Made by a program: the position numbers and the translations under genes. Below are positions 9,069 through 22,000 of a stretch of DNA of 64,000 bases, in pieces (position 1 is the stretch's first letter; every line of letters starts with the position of its first letter). This stretch comes from Atopsyche davidsoni (Eukaryota > Arthropoda > Insecta > Trichoptera > Hydrobiosidae). The notes beneath the pieces are model-generated. The model was given only the letters and a program-made list of their open reading frames with translations. It was not told the DNA's origin and did no database searches. Location: contig JAILWY010000025.1 in the NCBI GenBank assembly GCA_022113835.1, positions 1-64,000 of the forward strand, written 5' to 3'.

Positions 9069-12000
9069 TTATATAGACTGTTGATTGATGTCTATCAAAT
9101 ACCAGATATCTCAAATAAGGTCTCCGTAGGTTAAAGAAGTCCTTTCAAAAGGCCGTACAAATCACCAACCACCAGGAAAAACGGTCTACCATATATTATA
9201 ATCTTCACATTTAAAATTACCCTTGTTTTTATAGCAATACTGCGCTTTATTTAAATCAAGTAAGCTTTATTTCTAGTAACTTAAAAGCATCGACGAAGCA
9301 AGTGCTCAATATTTTTGACAAGCTGGAGATAATCCCGAGTTTCGAAACTAGCTGGGGAAATGAATAAAAACACCACGTAAGGCACCCTATATATGGAGCA
9401 TGGAGTTTCACGGAGAGCGCATGGAGCTTTGCGTACACACGGGGAAGGCGTGGCTCGACAGAACCGCTCCAAATATTTACATTCTATGCAGCCAAAACTA
9501 ATACTATTAGATGCGCCAGTGCTCGCAACTTTAAAATTTAGTTTGTGTGTAAACTGGGGGTATTAATAAGACCCGAAACATGTTACATGTATGCGAATAC
9601 TATGTGAGACCGAATGTCTAATGCTCAAAGTATTACTATTTTTGAGTAAAATACTTGAGTGATTTTCCACATGTTCGTTTTTATTAGTGACCGGTTTCGC
9701 CAACCTTTCACGTTGGCATTATCAACAATTGTTTACCTAATTGCTTATCATTATATAAAATCTCACACTGTTTGATAATTATTTTACTAAAAAATATTAA
9801 AATGGAATTCCACCAAGTACTCTCTGTCAAAAATATTGAATTCCTCAAAGTATTACCGCAGTATGTGTATTATTATATATATATTATCTTAAACTTCAGT
9901 GCATTTTTTATTTTAAAATTTCAGTATAATTTTTTTTATTGCTGAATTTTAATTCCTATTTGGTAAATAAAATTATACTGTGCTTGCTCGATGTCTGTTG
10001 GTCAAAGCAGTAAATAATATTATATGAAAATATAAAAGAAATCGCAGTGTGTGTTTTATTACAATATAATTGATGTTATTTCATTGATCCTTTATAATCA
10101 CTTTTTTTCGTTCATATCATACAGCACTTGAGTGGCTGATCTAAAAACAAATCACAAAAATGTGGACATCATAAATATAAACATATTTATTTAAGAGCCG
10201 AAGAAAATCACGAATAAAGCATATTTATTAAAAACAATCGTTTATATCTTCAACTCGTTGCTTTTTATTCAATTATATATTATAATTTTTTTAATGGGAA
10301 ATGCACGCTTGTATTGTGAATGGATAATTGTTCTATTCTATTGGTATATATTTTAGGGACTCCCAGTAAAATATAAAAATTTTCAAGAAAAAAAATCTTT
10401 CCGTAATAGATTGCGAGAGATTCCTCAGTCAACACACTAACGAAAGCCAAAGAAAGTTTAATGGCAAATCTGGATTGGCTCCGGGGGTGAGTCGCGGGGC
10501 GCGGGATGTGTAGGCACTCAAGAAATCCGCGAATTAAATCCTCCCTGAACTTAATGCATTTTCCTTATGACTTATCTTTTATCTCTTTTAATTAAATTAA
10601 TATAATGAATTGTCAAGGAATTTATTTTAATTATTATATAATACGAATTGTGGGATCAAATGGATTTTTACGTTAATTACTCTTACTATTAAATCACTGC
10701 TGTATGAGTGAAATAATAATAATATATTTTTTCAAATGTTACATAGTAATGAAAATAATTTTAAGGTTTATGTCTCGCTAATAAACTAGTTTTAAACTGC
10801 CAAGTCATAAACTCTATCTAGTGTGCATAATTATTACTTGCAGTTTTGTCATATTAAGGTTGCGCCCTATTTATACGACCTAAATGTATTAAAATTATTT
10901 TGACGGCACTGCAAAACTAATGAAATTATACCGATAACTCTAACGATGGAATATACAGTGCTAAGAAAATGCAAAGCTAAACAAACAGTTTATTAATTTA
11001 CAAATTTTGTTGATCACTTATTTCCAGATAAATTATTTATATATTTGCTCAACTTGCATAAGTTAACAGCGTATATGTTCACGAGGTATAACTGAATGGT
11101 TAATATTTTTGCGATCACTTTTCAGTGGATGGGTGTGAAGGCAGTGTTCTCCCAGCTGATCCGAAGCGTTCGAGAGTTCACGTGCAGATGATGCGACGGG
11201 TCGCATTTCTCGCAAGTCTTGTCGCAAAAGATTGACTTTTCACTTCCCCGTCGCTCCGACGCTACGTCCTGTTTGCATACCAATTCACCCCGAGGCGCTT
11301 TGCTGCGAGGCTCTCCTTGATGGATCCCCAAAAAGGAGGCTGTCCGAAGGAAGTACGGACTTTATTCAGAAGTGCGTCTAATGTTGATTTTACGCAAAAA
11401 AGAGCACCTAAAAATTCTGTTTCCTGCTGCTTTTATCACTTTATTATTCTTAGAAATAATGAAATATAAAAAAAAATCGCTGATTGAATTTAAATTGAAA
11501 ACGCCATAGAGATTTTTTTTTGTTTTAACAACGGTTTTGGTCATGAATAAATGAATAATCTTTTAGTAGCAATTGATTTATTAATGATTACTGCAATTTT
11601 CAAATTAAATAATCATTTTTTAATGTCAACATGCTTAAACAACATTTAAAAAGAATGAAAATATATCTTCAATAATTTAATATAAGAATATATGATTAAC
11701 TCGTTCGATCACTTTAAAAGAAAACAATAGAAAAATAAACACCACGGTTACATGCAAGACACAACTTAATGTGAATCTTCATATAAATAGTCTTAGCATA
11801 TCAAGTTTGGTGAATTATTCTTCAGCAGTGTATATTTAAATGCCGCTATAAAATTTACAACTGCGGTGGCAATCTGTGGCAGTACGACACTTTGGATGGC
11901 GCCAGAAGCAGACGCGACTCATTGCATTAAAACAAGCATTCATTTTCGTGTAATGTCATTGAAATAAGAGAACTGAAATTCCCTTAAAATACATTTTAAA

Positions 12001-12082
12001 AAAATCACTCGATACGATTTTACTGGAACAATTGACGAGTATCGAAAGTGTCGAGAGAAAAACGAGTAAATAATCATATTAG

Positions 12083-13241
12083 CACGCAATCTGTGTTGCT
12101 TACTATTTGCATTATCATGCACCTGGGCAACCTGAGCAACCTGAGCAACCTGAGCGTGATGTTTGGTCGCTTAAAGGTAAGAAGTGAATATTTCTTATAC
12201 ATTTTATTTTATATTATATATATTCAGAGCACGGGACTGAATGACCCTAAATATTGATGACGATTAAATGATGCAAATATTCTTCACTCATGTTTATTTT
12301 TTTATATTCTTAAAACAATACCACCTACCGTTGGTACATTAATGTCTTTTATTCCTTCTAATTTAACTTCCATTATAAGCTAAGACTATAAAAAATATGT
12401 TTATAGCCATAACTTAATATCATACTCAACTTCAGCTAAGAAAGGCGCAAAAAACAAACAAAACCACAATGAAATTATTATATTTATCACAATCACTCAT
12501 CGGCCACTCCTCAGCTCCCTTTGAAAGATGGTTTGCTTAAAAATTATAGTTATATTATACAAAATCACACACACCGGTGAATCTGGTTTCCAGTAAACTC
12601 TGAGTGAAGTTAAAGTACATTCAATAATCAAGTACTCAGGCTATTTCAAAACATTTTATGAGAGTTTTAAAAAGCATCACTTAAACTATTTAAATGGTGG
12701 TTGGATTCGTATATTGATTTAAAATAATAAAATATTGAAACTTCATGAATAAATTAATATTATCTTAGTGGTAAGCGAATACACTGTGGGGTAACCAAAT
12801 TAAAACTTTTCAATAATTTGCAGATTACAGGCATCCTGATTGCAAGGCCCTTCAATATGATGAGGTTTTGCCATCTGCTTCGGTCGTTCTTGTTGTTCAT
12901 AATGAAATCCTATCTCTTGTATTAAGAACTATATGGAGTGTTATTAATACCGGTGGTCGATATTTGAAAGAAATAGTTGTAATTGATGACCTATCTGATT
13001 ATAAACCATTGTTGGGAAAATTAGACTATTATATTAAATCTCGGTTTCCCAAAAACATGATTATTTTTCACCGTCTGAAAGAAAGGTTAGATAATGAAGA
13101 CCTTTTGGTATTATTTACTGACTTGCTTGTTTGTTGTATAATTGTTTTTCAAAATAACCCTAATTAATATCTAATTATTTTATAATTATCAATCAATCTA
13201 GACTACACTTTAATAATTTTGAAATATATTAGGTCTGGGTT
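12083..13241 (+). pseudogene. Truncated GALNT copy (two exons plus 9 bp of a third)
   Basis: Exons 12083-12176 and 12824-13085 match 35313-35406 and 36054-36315 of the longer gene. They encode a stem-like stretch ending PERDVWSLK, then the start of the GT-A catalytic domain ([27 protein letters not shown]). The third exon starts after the acceptor at 13231-13232 but matches the gene only to 13241, then enters the 10-bp tandem repeat. The DxH motif, the ricin-like lectin domain and everything else downstream are absent, so this copy cannot make an active enzyme. In principle the third exon reads on in frame through the repeat. Confidence 0.85.
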
Positions 13242-13497
13242 AAGCGGGGCGAAGCGGGGCGAAGCGGGGCGAAGCGGGGCGAAGCGGGGCGAAGCGGGGC
13301 GAAGCGGGGCGAAGCGGGGCGAAGCGGGGCGAAGCGGGGCGAAGCGGGGCGAAGCGGGGCGAAGCGGGGCGAAGCGGGGCGAAGCGGGGCGAAGCGGGGC
13401 GAAGCGGGGCGAAGCGGGGCGAAGCGGGGCGAAGCGGGGCGAAGCGGGGCGAAGCGGGGCGAAGCGGGGCGAAGCGGGGCGAAGCGGGGCGAAGCGG
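13242..13497. repeat. 10-bp GC-rich tandem repeat at the duplication breakpoint
   Basis: About 25.6 perfect copies of GAAGCGGGGC, with no variants seen. The repeat begins exactly where identity with copy 2 ends. Since 30 bp is three units, one frame reads a repeating SGAKRGEAGR peptide. Perfect homogeneity implies recent expansion or a sequencing or assembly effect. Confidence 0.97.
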
Positions 13498-13782
13498 CAT
13501 AATAGTTATAATTACACCAATTTTATTTCTGTAAATTATTTACTAACACATTGTTTGCGGGTCGCATGTTAAGTCGTCTTTGGTCGACTAGTACTAGAGC
13601 GCGGGTCGCATATAAATATGTTCGCGCGAAATGTCACGAAAAACGCCCCCCCCCCCCCCCCCCCCCGGCACAATTCCGCGCCTGCATATAATTTGTTATA
13701 TTATATCTATTTCTGACGCCAATCCGTAAGCGTTGTTGGATGAAGATGATACGCAAACACAACATCAATTTGCGGAAGGGCC
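13498..13782. other. Unassigned stretch with a poly-C run
   Basis: A run of 22 C lies at 13646-13667 in otherwise mixed sequence with GCGCGGGTCGCATATAAATA upstream. No gene was recognised. Long poly-C runs are error-prone in sequencing. Confidence 0.7.
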
Positions 13783-13917
13783 TAGTCCACATAATCGAGT
13801 TTTTTTTTTTGATCATTTTCTAGTCCGTTTTGCGAAAAATCCGAAGCACTAATCGAAAAAGTTTAAATGCAAAAGTTTGATACATTCCTTCTTCCTAATA
13901 AAATATATTTTTATTTA
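13783..13917. repeat. Dispersed repeat, member B
   Basis: It is related to 8380-8514: the same TAGTCCACATAATCGAG start, a GATCATTTTCTAGTCCG core and an AATAAAATATATTTTTATTT end. It directly abuts the 3' end of the BEL/Pao pol frame, so it may be part of that element's 3' region or LTR, and 8380-8514 may be a solo relic of it. This is inference. Confidence 0.65.
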
Positions 13918-16900
13918 CCTAACCGCCATTTGAGGGGGCGGCAAGTTCTCCTCCTTGATCACCACCATTGAATTAGGCTGCAAATCCTTGCTTGAAACCT
14001 TCCATTTTTTGTTCTTTGCTGCAATTCCGCGACGTATTCCTTTGACCGCCTCTTTCAGAAGTGAGACCTTATCTGTTCGAATCGCTGATAAGGCCATAGC
14101 TAGATAAGGCCGGCCGCTTAGGATCCAGAATGTAAGGCTCTGCAGGTGCTGTGAGTGGTCGTCCCAGTATAAAATGCGCCGGGGTGAGAGGTTGTAGATC
14201 ATTTGGGTCTGTTGATAATGGATGAATGGGACGGGAATTCAGGACAGCTTCTATTTGAGCCAAAACCGTACTGAATTCCTGGTACGTTAAATTTGATTTG
14301 CCTAGTACTCGAGTGAGATGGTGCTTGCAGGACTTGACCCCAGCCTCCCATAAACCGCCAAAATGAGGAGCGTATGGTGGTATAAATTTAAATTCAATGG
14401 AATTCTCTGGCTGCTTCTACAAAGTTTTTGCCATGGTCAGAAATTATTTGAATGGGTTTTCCCCTGCGAGCAATAAATCTTTTTAAGGCTAAAATGTAGC
14501 CTTCGGATGTGAGACTTGTGACAAGCTCTAAATGTACAGCTCGCGTGGAAAAACAAATTAAAATAAGCAAAGATAGCATTTCTCTAACTGGGCTCTTCTG
14601 CCTTTTTTGTTTAACATAAACAGAGGTCCGGCGTAATCTACCCCACAATACAGAAAAGGGAAACCAGGTTCCAACCTTTCCCTTGGTAAATTTCCCATAA
14701 TGGGCTGTAATGTTCTACCTGACATACTACTACAGGTTACACAATGATGGACAGTTTTTCTAGCTAAGTTTCTGCCATTAAGAGTCCACCAATTTTCACG
14801 TGTATTAGCCAACAACAATTGGGACCCCGCATGTAAAAGCTTGAGGTGCTCCTGTCGAAACAAAAGGTGGGTAAAGTGATGCTTGCTACATAATAAAAAG
14901 TCTGCCGCCAACTCTGATAATTTGATCATTATCCATGAATAAACTTAGCATTGACAAGTTACGAGCTGGTCTTATAGACGATTTGTTGATACAGGCGTTA
15001 TATTCCTCGGGAAAAGATTGTTTTTGTACTATTTTAACTAATACTTTTAAACAATTGTTAAGCTCATTTAAAGATAGACCGGGAGTCTATCTAGCTTTGT
15101 ACGTCTGTTAGCTTGCACCCCTCTTTGTCACGAATTGTGTATGAACCGCAATACATAACTGTATACGCATTGAAGTTTCTTGAACGAAGAAAATTTGGCA
15201 AAGTCGACCGTCGATTCATTTGTGATATTAGAGAAGAGGGACGTGAACAAAACATTGCTTGTAATTGAAGTGGATTTGATCTCGGGTAACTCTAGCGGAA
15301 TTTCCAGAGCCTCCGTTGTCGTAGTTAGAAACGTTCAACCACCCTAACACAATGGTGGAATCCGTCCAGATCATTGTTCTAGTGAAAGAAATACGCAAGG
15401 ACTTTTTAATTTTATTTAATAACCGAGCGCCCACAAGCACTCCGCAGAGCTCTAATCGCGGAATGGTAAGTGGTTTGATTGGTGCCACGCGAGTTTTTGA
15501 GCATAATAGGTTTATCGTTATTACTTGTGGTTATGGTTGTGTTTACTGTGCGTACATACGCACATGATCCGTACGCCTTTTCACTGGCGTCGGTGAAAAT
15601 ATGCAATTCTATTTGCTTTGGATCTTGGCCGATCACGTGTCTGGGAATGAAGATATTTAATAAAACAGTAAGAGAATTCACAAATTTTTCCCAACTTCAG
15701 ACAAGGTCTTGAGGCAATGGATCGTCCCAATCCAATTTTCAGAGCCAAAGTGTTTGTAACAGTATTTTGGCTGAAATAACGGCTGGACTTAGCAGTCCTA
15801 AAGGATCATAAATTTGAGAAGTGATTGATAAGATTTCGCGCTTCGTAGCACTCGTTGTACAAATATTTTTCAATTCTGATGTGAAATGTAGTTTGTCCTC
15901 CTTATTCCTCCATCCTAACCCGAGAGTCTTGCTAGAGTACTGTTCATCTAGCGAGAGATGCTTGGTTTCCTCTGTAGTGCTTAGTACGGTTGGAGCAATA
16001 TCTGGTGAATTGAAAATCCATTTTCTTAATGGAAAACATCCCGACATACATGTGTCAGAGACTTCTTCACGTTTTTGTTAAATTATCTTTGCAATCATCG
16101 CCGGTAGTTAGGTCGTCGACATAGAAATCATGTAGTATTGTTCTAGCTGCCATTTCATTTTGGCATTTGAGACCTAGTTCGCGTAGGCAACGCATGCTGA
16201 GATAAGGTGCTGACGCGGTTCCGTACGTCACCGTATTAAGTTGATAAGTTCTCATTGGTGCCGAAGAAGTTTCTCGCAAGTTTCTCGCCATAGAATCGGT
16301 TGTAAGTTTCGTTGGTCGGTTTGTATTAGAGACTGTCTGAAGAACTTCTCTATATCTGCGCAGGCCACGAATTTATATTGACGGAATCTTAACAGTATGC
16401 GAACGTAATTTGGTGGTAAGACTGTTTTCTCGTAATACTCCATGGTGAGGTAAAGAATAATGAGGTGAATTGTACTCCTTTACTTTAGTCATGTGGCCTA
16501 GTGCCAGATACTCCTGCATAAAATTGCAATATAGTTGTTTGTATACCGGTGACTTATCTAGTTTTCTCTCATGACAAAAAACGACTTCGTGCTATGTTAT
16601 AGCTTTCTCCTAAGTCCGATGTGGATTCTTTAAACGGAATTTGAACCGTAAAATGACCGTTTGTTGATCTCTGATGTGTGGATACGAAGATGTCTTCACA
16701 TGCACGATCTTCGCATGTGAGTGTTGAGTTAAAAGGGTGTAATTCTTCTATCTCCCAAAACTTTTTTAATTGTTCATCTATTGTAATGGATTGAATAAGA
16801 TTGCATTGCGTTTCAGTTGTATTTTTACTGAAGTGATTGTGAATGGGTCCAGATATGATCCAGCCCAACTTGGTTTCCTGTAAATAAGGACCGTTTGTTA

Positions 16901-17511
16901 AGCGAATACTTCTGGTTAGCAACATATCCCAGAAGTAATCTGCTCCTATTATTATGTCCGCCTGCGATGGCGAATGGAAAGTAGGATCTGCGAGTTTGAT
17001 CTGTTGCGGTATGTTCAAACTATTTTTGTTGATACCAACCGGAGGTATTGTTGATGTTAGCTTTGGTAAAACTATGCACATAATTTGTTGAGAAAAGTTC
17101 CCATTTAAAGCTTTCACAAATTTGAGTAGCCGTTTGGGTTGAATGACCTACTCCTGTAATCGATATTGTGGACTGTATTGATTTTACTTTTAATTTCTTG
17201 CATAAGGATGCCGATATAAGGCAGTGTTGACTGCCACTGTCTAGTAGTGCCCTAGCCTTGCAATATTCATTATCTTCACCACGCACATATATTAGAGCAG
17301 TGGATAATATTACTTGACTCAGCGTGCTAAAGTTTGAGAAGCTTGGGGTTTCATTAATTTTTGAGATTGAATTGAGTGTGGTTGAGACGTCAGTCTTTAC
17401 GACCGATCGATCTTCCGGAGACTTGTTAGTGTTCTCTCGTTCTTTCGCAGAATGAAGTAAAGTGTTGTGTCTTTTGTTGATTTGAAGTAACATAGAATCT
17501 ATAACTGACAA
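13918..17511 (-). pseudogene. BEL/Pao LTR retrotransposon pol remnant
   Basis: Reading the minus strand from 17511 to 13918, pol domains appear in the family's order but in several frames. An aspartic protease has ALLDSGSQHCLIS (about 17260-17200). It is followed by IIIGADYFWD, typical of BEL/Pao. RT blocks include DIEKFFRQ (about 16350) and the catalytic YVDD (about 16120). Then come YDPLGLLSP (about 15800), RNase H (IFTDAS about 15600; WTDSTIVLGWL about 15370), an integrase zinc-binding region (about 14880-14720), an integrase core with ISDHGKNF (about 14430) and the conserved tail VLNSRPI (about 14235). The many frameshifts mean it is inactive. No gag and no confirmed LTR pair was found. 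Confidence 0.9.
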
Positions 17512-17689
17512 TTACCTCATGCACATAAGATTACTAACTTCCGTTAAATCGCTTGTTTTTGCAATTATAATATAAAATTTTCTAGAAAAACAAAGCAGTG
17601 TGAGAACATTTCTTGCCTCAATACATAAAACGCACAATTGAATCGTACAAAAATTGATTTTGAAATTATATATAATCACGTTCGCGATC

Positions 17690-18120
17690 CACCAAATGAT
17701 GTGTTGTCTCGGTTCTTCTTTAGGGAATTGAGACCGTTGCGAAAAATTGAGGCATTTGAAATGTGGCTATATAGGAGAACCCTTAAAATACAACAGGATG
17801 CCTGCCATACAAACGAGAGAGTCATGCACAGAATGTGTAAAGAAAGTGAACCCCTGACGATGGTAAAAAATCGTAAGGTGATACGGCTATATTTAAAAAT
17901 AATAATTGTAGCCTATTGCAGCTAATTTCCCTTGGTAGAATCAAAAGAAAATAAAAGGAGAACACTAAAGTGGGTGCGTATTTTATGGCAGTGGCTGGTA
18001 ATCGAGGTTCCAGCCGAATGAGTAAGAAAATACATATGTTCATTGAAATGGTCACCAACTTCCTCTGAGGAGAAGCACTCGGAGCAGAGGATACAATTAC
18101 GTAAGAAGAGGTCATCGGTG
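17690..18120 (+). pseudogene. Non-LTR retrotransposon C-terminal fragment
   Basis: The + strand reads EAFEMWLYRRTLKI followed by TNERVMHRM. This is the conserved region after the RT domain in many insect non-LTR elements (usually AFEMWxYRRxLxIxWTDxVTN). Further weak similarity continues in broken frames to about 18120. Stops and frameshifts make it a dead fragment. It is a different family from the R1-like copies. Confidence 0.65.
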
Positions 18121-19015
18121 TTTTGAAAACTGCTATCGAAAGGGAAATCTCTCCGAATAGAATCCTTTCTTAATACTGAAAAGTATGTAATGTGTTGTTT
18201 TTTTTTTATTATTTTTATTCTTAGGTGTTTATTTCGCTTTCAAACAAACGGAGCGCAAATATTTATTTATTTTAAAAATTAAAATTATATTTAATGATAT
18301 TTTTCATAATAAAAGTAACAATAATTAATCACACTCTTCAAAATAGTAATTCTGCGTTTTGTATTCCCATAACGTGACATGATTAGCCCAAATGGTTTCG
18401 AGAACTATAATTACTTATTGAATTATTTTTAAAATGTCTGATGTGCTATTATTAAAAAATAATGAATGACTATGACACCATTTTAAATAAAAATCAATGC
18501 AAACACGTCTTGTCCTGAACAAGTATTATGCTTTATTTAAAAAAATATCATTATTCAAGAAATAATACCACCAGGATTCTAAAGTATTGGCAATGATGAA
18601 AAAAAATTGTTTATTGAAATTACAATTATATATCTCCCGTCCAAAAACACTGATCATTTTAATAGTTACTTTAAAGGTAATATAAAATGCATTTTAATTG
18701 ATTTACTCCAATGAGTTCTTTGAAAGTTTGCGAGTCATGCCCGCGCGGTGTTTATTTCGAAATATTTATTTATTATCTGATTGACTTTAAAACCTTTAGG
18801 AATAAAACTAGAATTATAATTATATTTAAGATTAAAATAAAAAGAAAGAATAATAGTTTATCACTAAAATTAATAAATAAAAAACACGAAATTAGCATGA
18901 TAGAACAATTTATTAATAAATAGTAGGTTGAAGAATTAAACATACACTATAAATACCTGAAGTAGAGACGTCAGACATCCTGAAATAAAAGGTTTTATAA
19001 ACAGCAAGGGCAGGC
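18121..19015. other. AT-rich stretch, nothing recognised
   Basis: No ORF with recognisable content and no clear repeat. It ends at ACAGCAAGGGCAGGC, where the satellite begins abruptly with a complete unit. Confidence 0.7.
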
Positions 19016-22000
19016 AACCGTAAAGATGGGATGTGGGATGGCGGCATAATCAGGCAACCTGACGTTGAGACGTCAGGTGGCAGCTAGGGCAGGCGTCCTG
19101 GAGTAGGAAGACTGGAAGCGGCAATTGCAGGCAACCGTAAAGATGGGGTGTGGGATGGCGGCATAATCAGGCAACCTGACGTTGAGACGTCAGGTGGCAG
19201 CTAGGGCAGGCGTCCTGGAGTAGGAAGACTGGAAGCGGCAATTGCAGGCAACCGTAAAGATGGGGTGTGGGATGGCGGCATAATCAGGCAACCTGACGTT
19301 GAGACGTCAGGTGGCAGCTAGGGCAGGCGTCCTGGAGTAGGAAGACTGGAAGCGGCAATTGCAGGCAACCGTAAAGATGGGGTGTGGGATGGCGGCATAA
19401 TCAGGCAACCTGACGTTGAGACGTCAGGTGGCAGCTAGGGCAGGCGTCCTGGAGTAGGAAGACTGGAAGCGGCAATTGCAGGCAACCGTAAAGATGGGGT
19501 GTGGGATGGCGGCATAATCAGGCAACCTGACGTTGAGACGTCAGGTGGCAGCTAGGGCAGGCGTCCTGGAGTAGGAAGACTGGAGGCGGCAATTGCAGGC
19601 AACCGTAAAGATGGGGTGTGGGATGGCGGCATAATCAGGCAACCTGACGTTGAGACGTCAGGTGGCAGCTAGGGCAGGCGTCCTGGAGTAGGAAGACTGG
19701 AGGCGGCAATTGCAGGCAACCGTAAAGATGGGGTGTGGGATGGCGGCATAATCAGGCAACCTGACGTTGAGACGTCAGGTGGCAGCTAGGGCAGGCGTCC
19801 TGGAGTAGGAAGACTGGAGGCGGCAATTGCAGGCAACCGTAAAGATGGGGTGTGGGATGGCGGCATAATCAGGCAACCTGACGTTGAGACGTCAGGTGGC
19901 AGCTAGGGCAGGCGTCCTGGAGTAGGAAGACTGGAGGCGGCAATTGCAGGCAACCGTAAAGATGGGGTGTGGGATGGCGGCATAATCAGGCAACCTGACG
20001 TTGAGACGTCAGGTGGCAGCTAGGGCAGGCGTCCTGGAGTAGGAAGACTGGAGGCGGCAATTGCAGGCAACCGTAAAGATGGGGTGTGGGATGGCGGCAT
20101 AATCAGGCAACCTGACGTTGAGACGTCAGGTGGCAGCTAGGGCAGGCGTCCTGGAGTAGGAAGACTGGAGGCGGCAATTGCAGGCAACCGTAAAGATGGG
20201 GTGTGGGATGGCGGCATAATCAGGCAACCTGACGTTGAGACGTCAGGTGGCAGCTAGGGCAGGCGTCCTGGAGTAGGAAGACTGGAGGCGGCAATTGCAG
20301 GCAACCGTAAAGATGGGGTGTGGGATGGCGGCATAATCAGGCAACCTGACGTTGAGACGTCAGGTGGCAGCTAGGGCAGGCGTCCTGGAGTAGGAAGACT
20401 GGAGGCGGCAATTGCAGGCAACCGTAAAGATGGGGTGTGGGATGGCGGCATAATCAGGCAACCTGACGTTGAGACGTCAGGTGGCAGCTAGGGCAGGCGT
20501 CCTGGAGTAGGAAGACTGGAGGCGGCAATTGCAGGCAACCGTAAAGATGGGGTGTGGGATGGCGGCATAATCAGGCAACCTGACGTTGAGACGTCAGGTG
20601 GCAGCTAGGGCAGGCGTCCTGGAGTAGGAAGACTGGAGGCGGCAATTGCAGGCAACCGTAAAGATGGGGTGTGGGATGGCGGCATAATCAGGCAACCTGA
20701 CGTTGAGACGTCAGGTGGCAGCTAGGGCAGGCGTCCTGGAGTAGGAAGACTGGAGGCGGCAATTGCAGGCAACCGTAAAGATGGGGTGTGGGATGGCGGC
20801 ATAATCAGGCAACCTGACGTTGAGACGTCAGGTGGCAGCTAGGGCAGGCGTCCTGGAGTAGGAAGACTGGAGGCGGCAATTGCAGGCAACCGTAAAGATG
20901 GGGTGTGGGATGGCGGCATAATCAGGCAACCTGACGTTGAGACGTCAGGTGGCAGCTAGGGCAGGCGTCCTGGAGTAGGAAGACTGGAGGCGGCAATTGC
21001 AGGCAACCGTAAAGATGGGGTGTGGGATGGCGGCATAATCAGGCAACCTGACGTTGAGACGTCAGGTGGCAGCTAGGGCAGGCGTCCTGGAGTAGGAAGA
21101 CTGGAGGCGGCAATTGCAGGCAACCGTAAAGATGGGGTGTGGGATGGCGGCATAATCAGGCAACCTGACGTTGAGACGTCAGGTGGCAGCTAGGGCAGGC
21201 GTCCTGGAGTAGGAAGACTGGAGGCGGCAATTGCAGGCAACCGTAAAGATGGGGTGTGGGATGGCGGCATAATCAGGCAACCTGACGTTGAGACGTCAGG
21301 TGGCAGCTAGGGCAGGCGTCCTGGAGTAGGAAGACTGGAGGCGGCAATTGCAGGCAACCGTAAAGATGGGGTGTGGGATGGCGGCATAATCAGGCAACCT
21401 GACGTTGAGACGTCAGGTGGCAGCTAGGGCAGGCGTCCTGGAGTAGGAAGACTGGAGGCGGCAATTGCAGGCAACCGTAAAGATGGGGTGTGGGATGGCG
21501 GCATAATCAGGCAACCTGACGTTGAGACGTCAGGTGGCAGCTAGGGCAGGCGTCCTGGAGTAGGAAGACTGGAGGCGGCAATTGCAGGCAACCGTAAAGA
21601 TGGGGTGTGGGATGGCGGCATAATCAGGCAACCTGACGTTGAGACGTCAGGTGGCAGCTAGGGCAGGCGTCCTGGAGTAGGAAGACTGGAGGCGGCAATT
21701 GCAGGCAACCGTAAAGATGGGGTGTGGGATGGCGGCATAATCAGGCAACCTGACGTTGAGACGTCAGGTGGCAGCTAGGGCAGGCGTCCTGGAGTAGGAA
21801 GACTGGAGGCGGCAATTGCAGGCAACCGTAAAGATGGGGTGTGGGATGGCGGCATAATCAGGCAACCTGACGTTGAGACGTCAGGTGGCAGCTAGGGCAG
21901 GCGTCCTGGAGTAGGAAGACTGGAGGCGGCAATTGCAGGCAACCGTAAAGATGGGGTGTGGGATGGCGGCATAATCAGGCAACCTGACGTTGAGACGTCA

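Larger units (their letters stand above)
5480..12082. other. AT-rich intergenic or intronic DNA, no gene recognised (copy 1)
   Basis: The stretch is mostly AT-rich with scattered short open frames and no convincing gene. Separately listed inside are a tRNA-like B-box (6023-6034), a RING-like remnant (7318-7491), a dispersed repeat (8380-8514) and a TA microsatellite (8999-9062). Near 9690-9730 is a phrase, GTGACCGGTTTCGCCAACC, of a kind common in insect repeats. The unknown 5' exons of GALNT may lie here, but I could not identify them. Copy 2 is about 28708-35312. Confidence 0.6.
1..13241. repeat. Large duplicated segment, copy 1
   Basis: The whole stretch recurs at 23228-36471. The offset grows from 23227 to 23230 through small indels: one pair near 1630/24857 and a 2-bp length change in the TA microsatellite near 9000/32230. 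Identity ends at 13241/36471, 9 bp into a GALNT exon. Copy 1 then runs into a 10-bp tandem repeat, whereas copy 2 continues through the gene. Such close identity across AT-rich intergenic DNA points to a very recent duplication or an assembly duplication. Confidence 0.97.

Noticed and set aside
11122..11331. 69-codon minus-strand open frame and + strand stretch after a TTTTCAG
   Set aside because: It was considered as a GALNT 5' exon, but it has no membrane anchor, no donor in phase and no family similarity.
12048..12257. Open frame with a NLSNLSNLS repeat
   Set aside because: The correct frame of this stretch reads [15 protein letters not shown] and joins in phase to the next GALNT exon; the NLS repeat is a shadow.
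13240..13500. Minus-strand open frame of RPASPRFAPL repeats
   Set aside because: It is only the translation of the 10-bp microsatellite.
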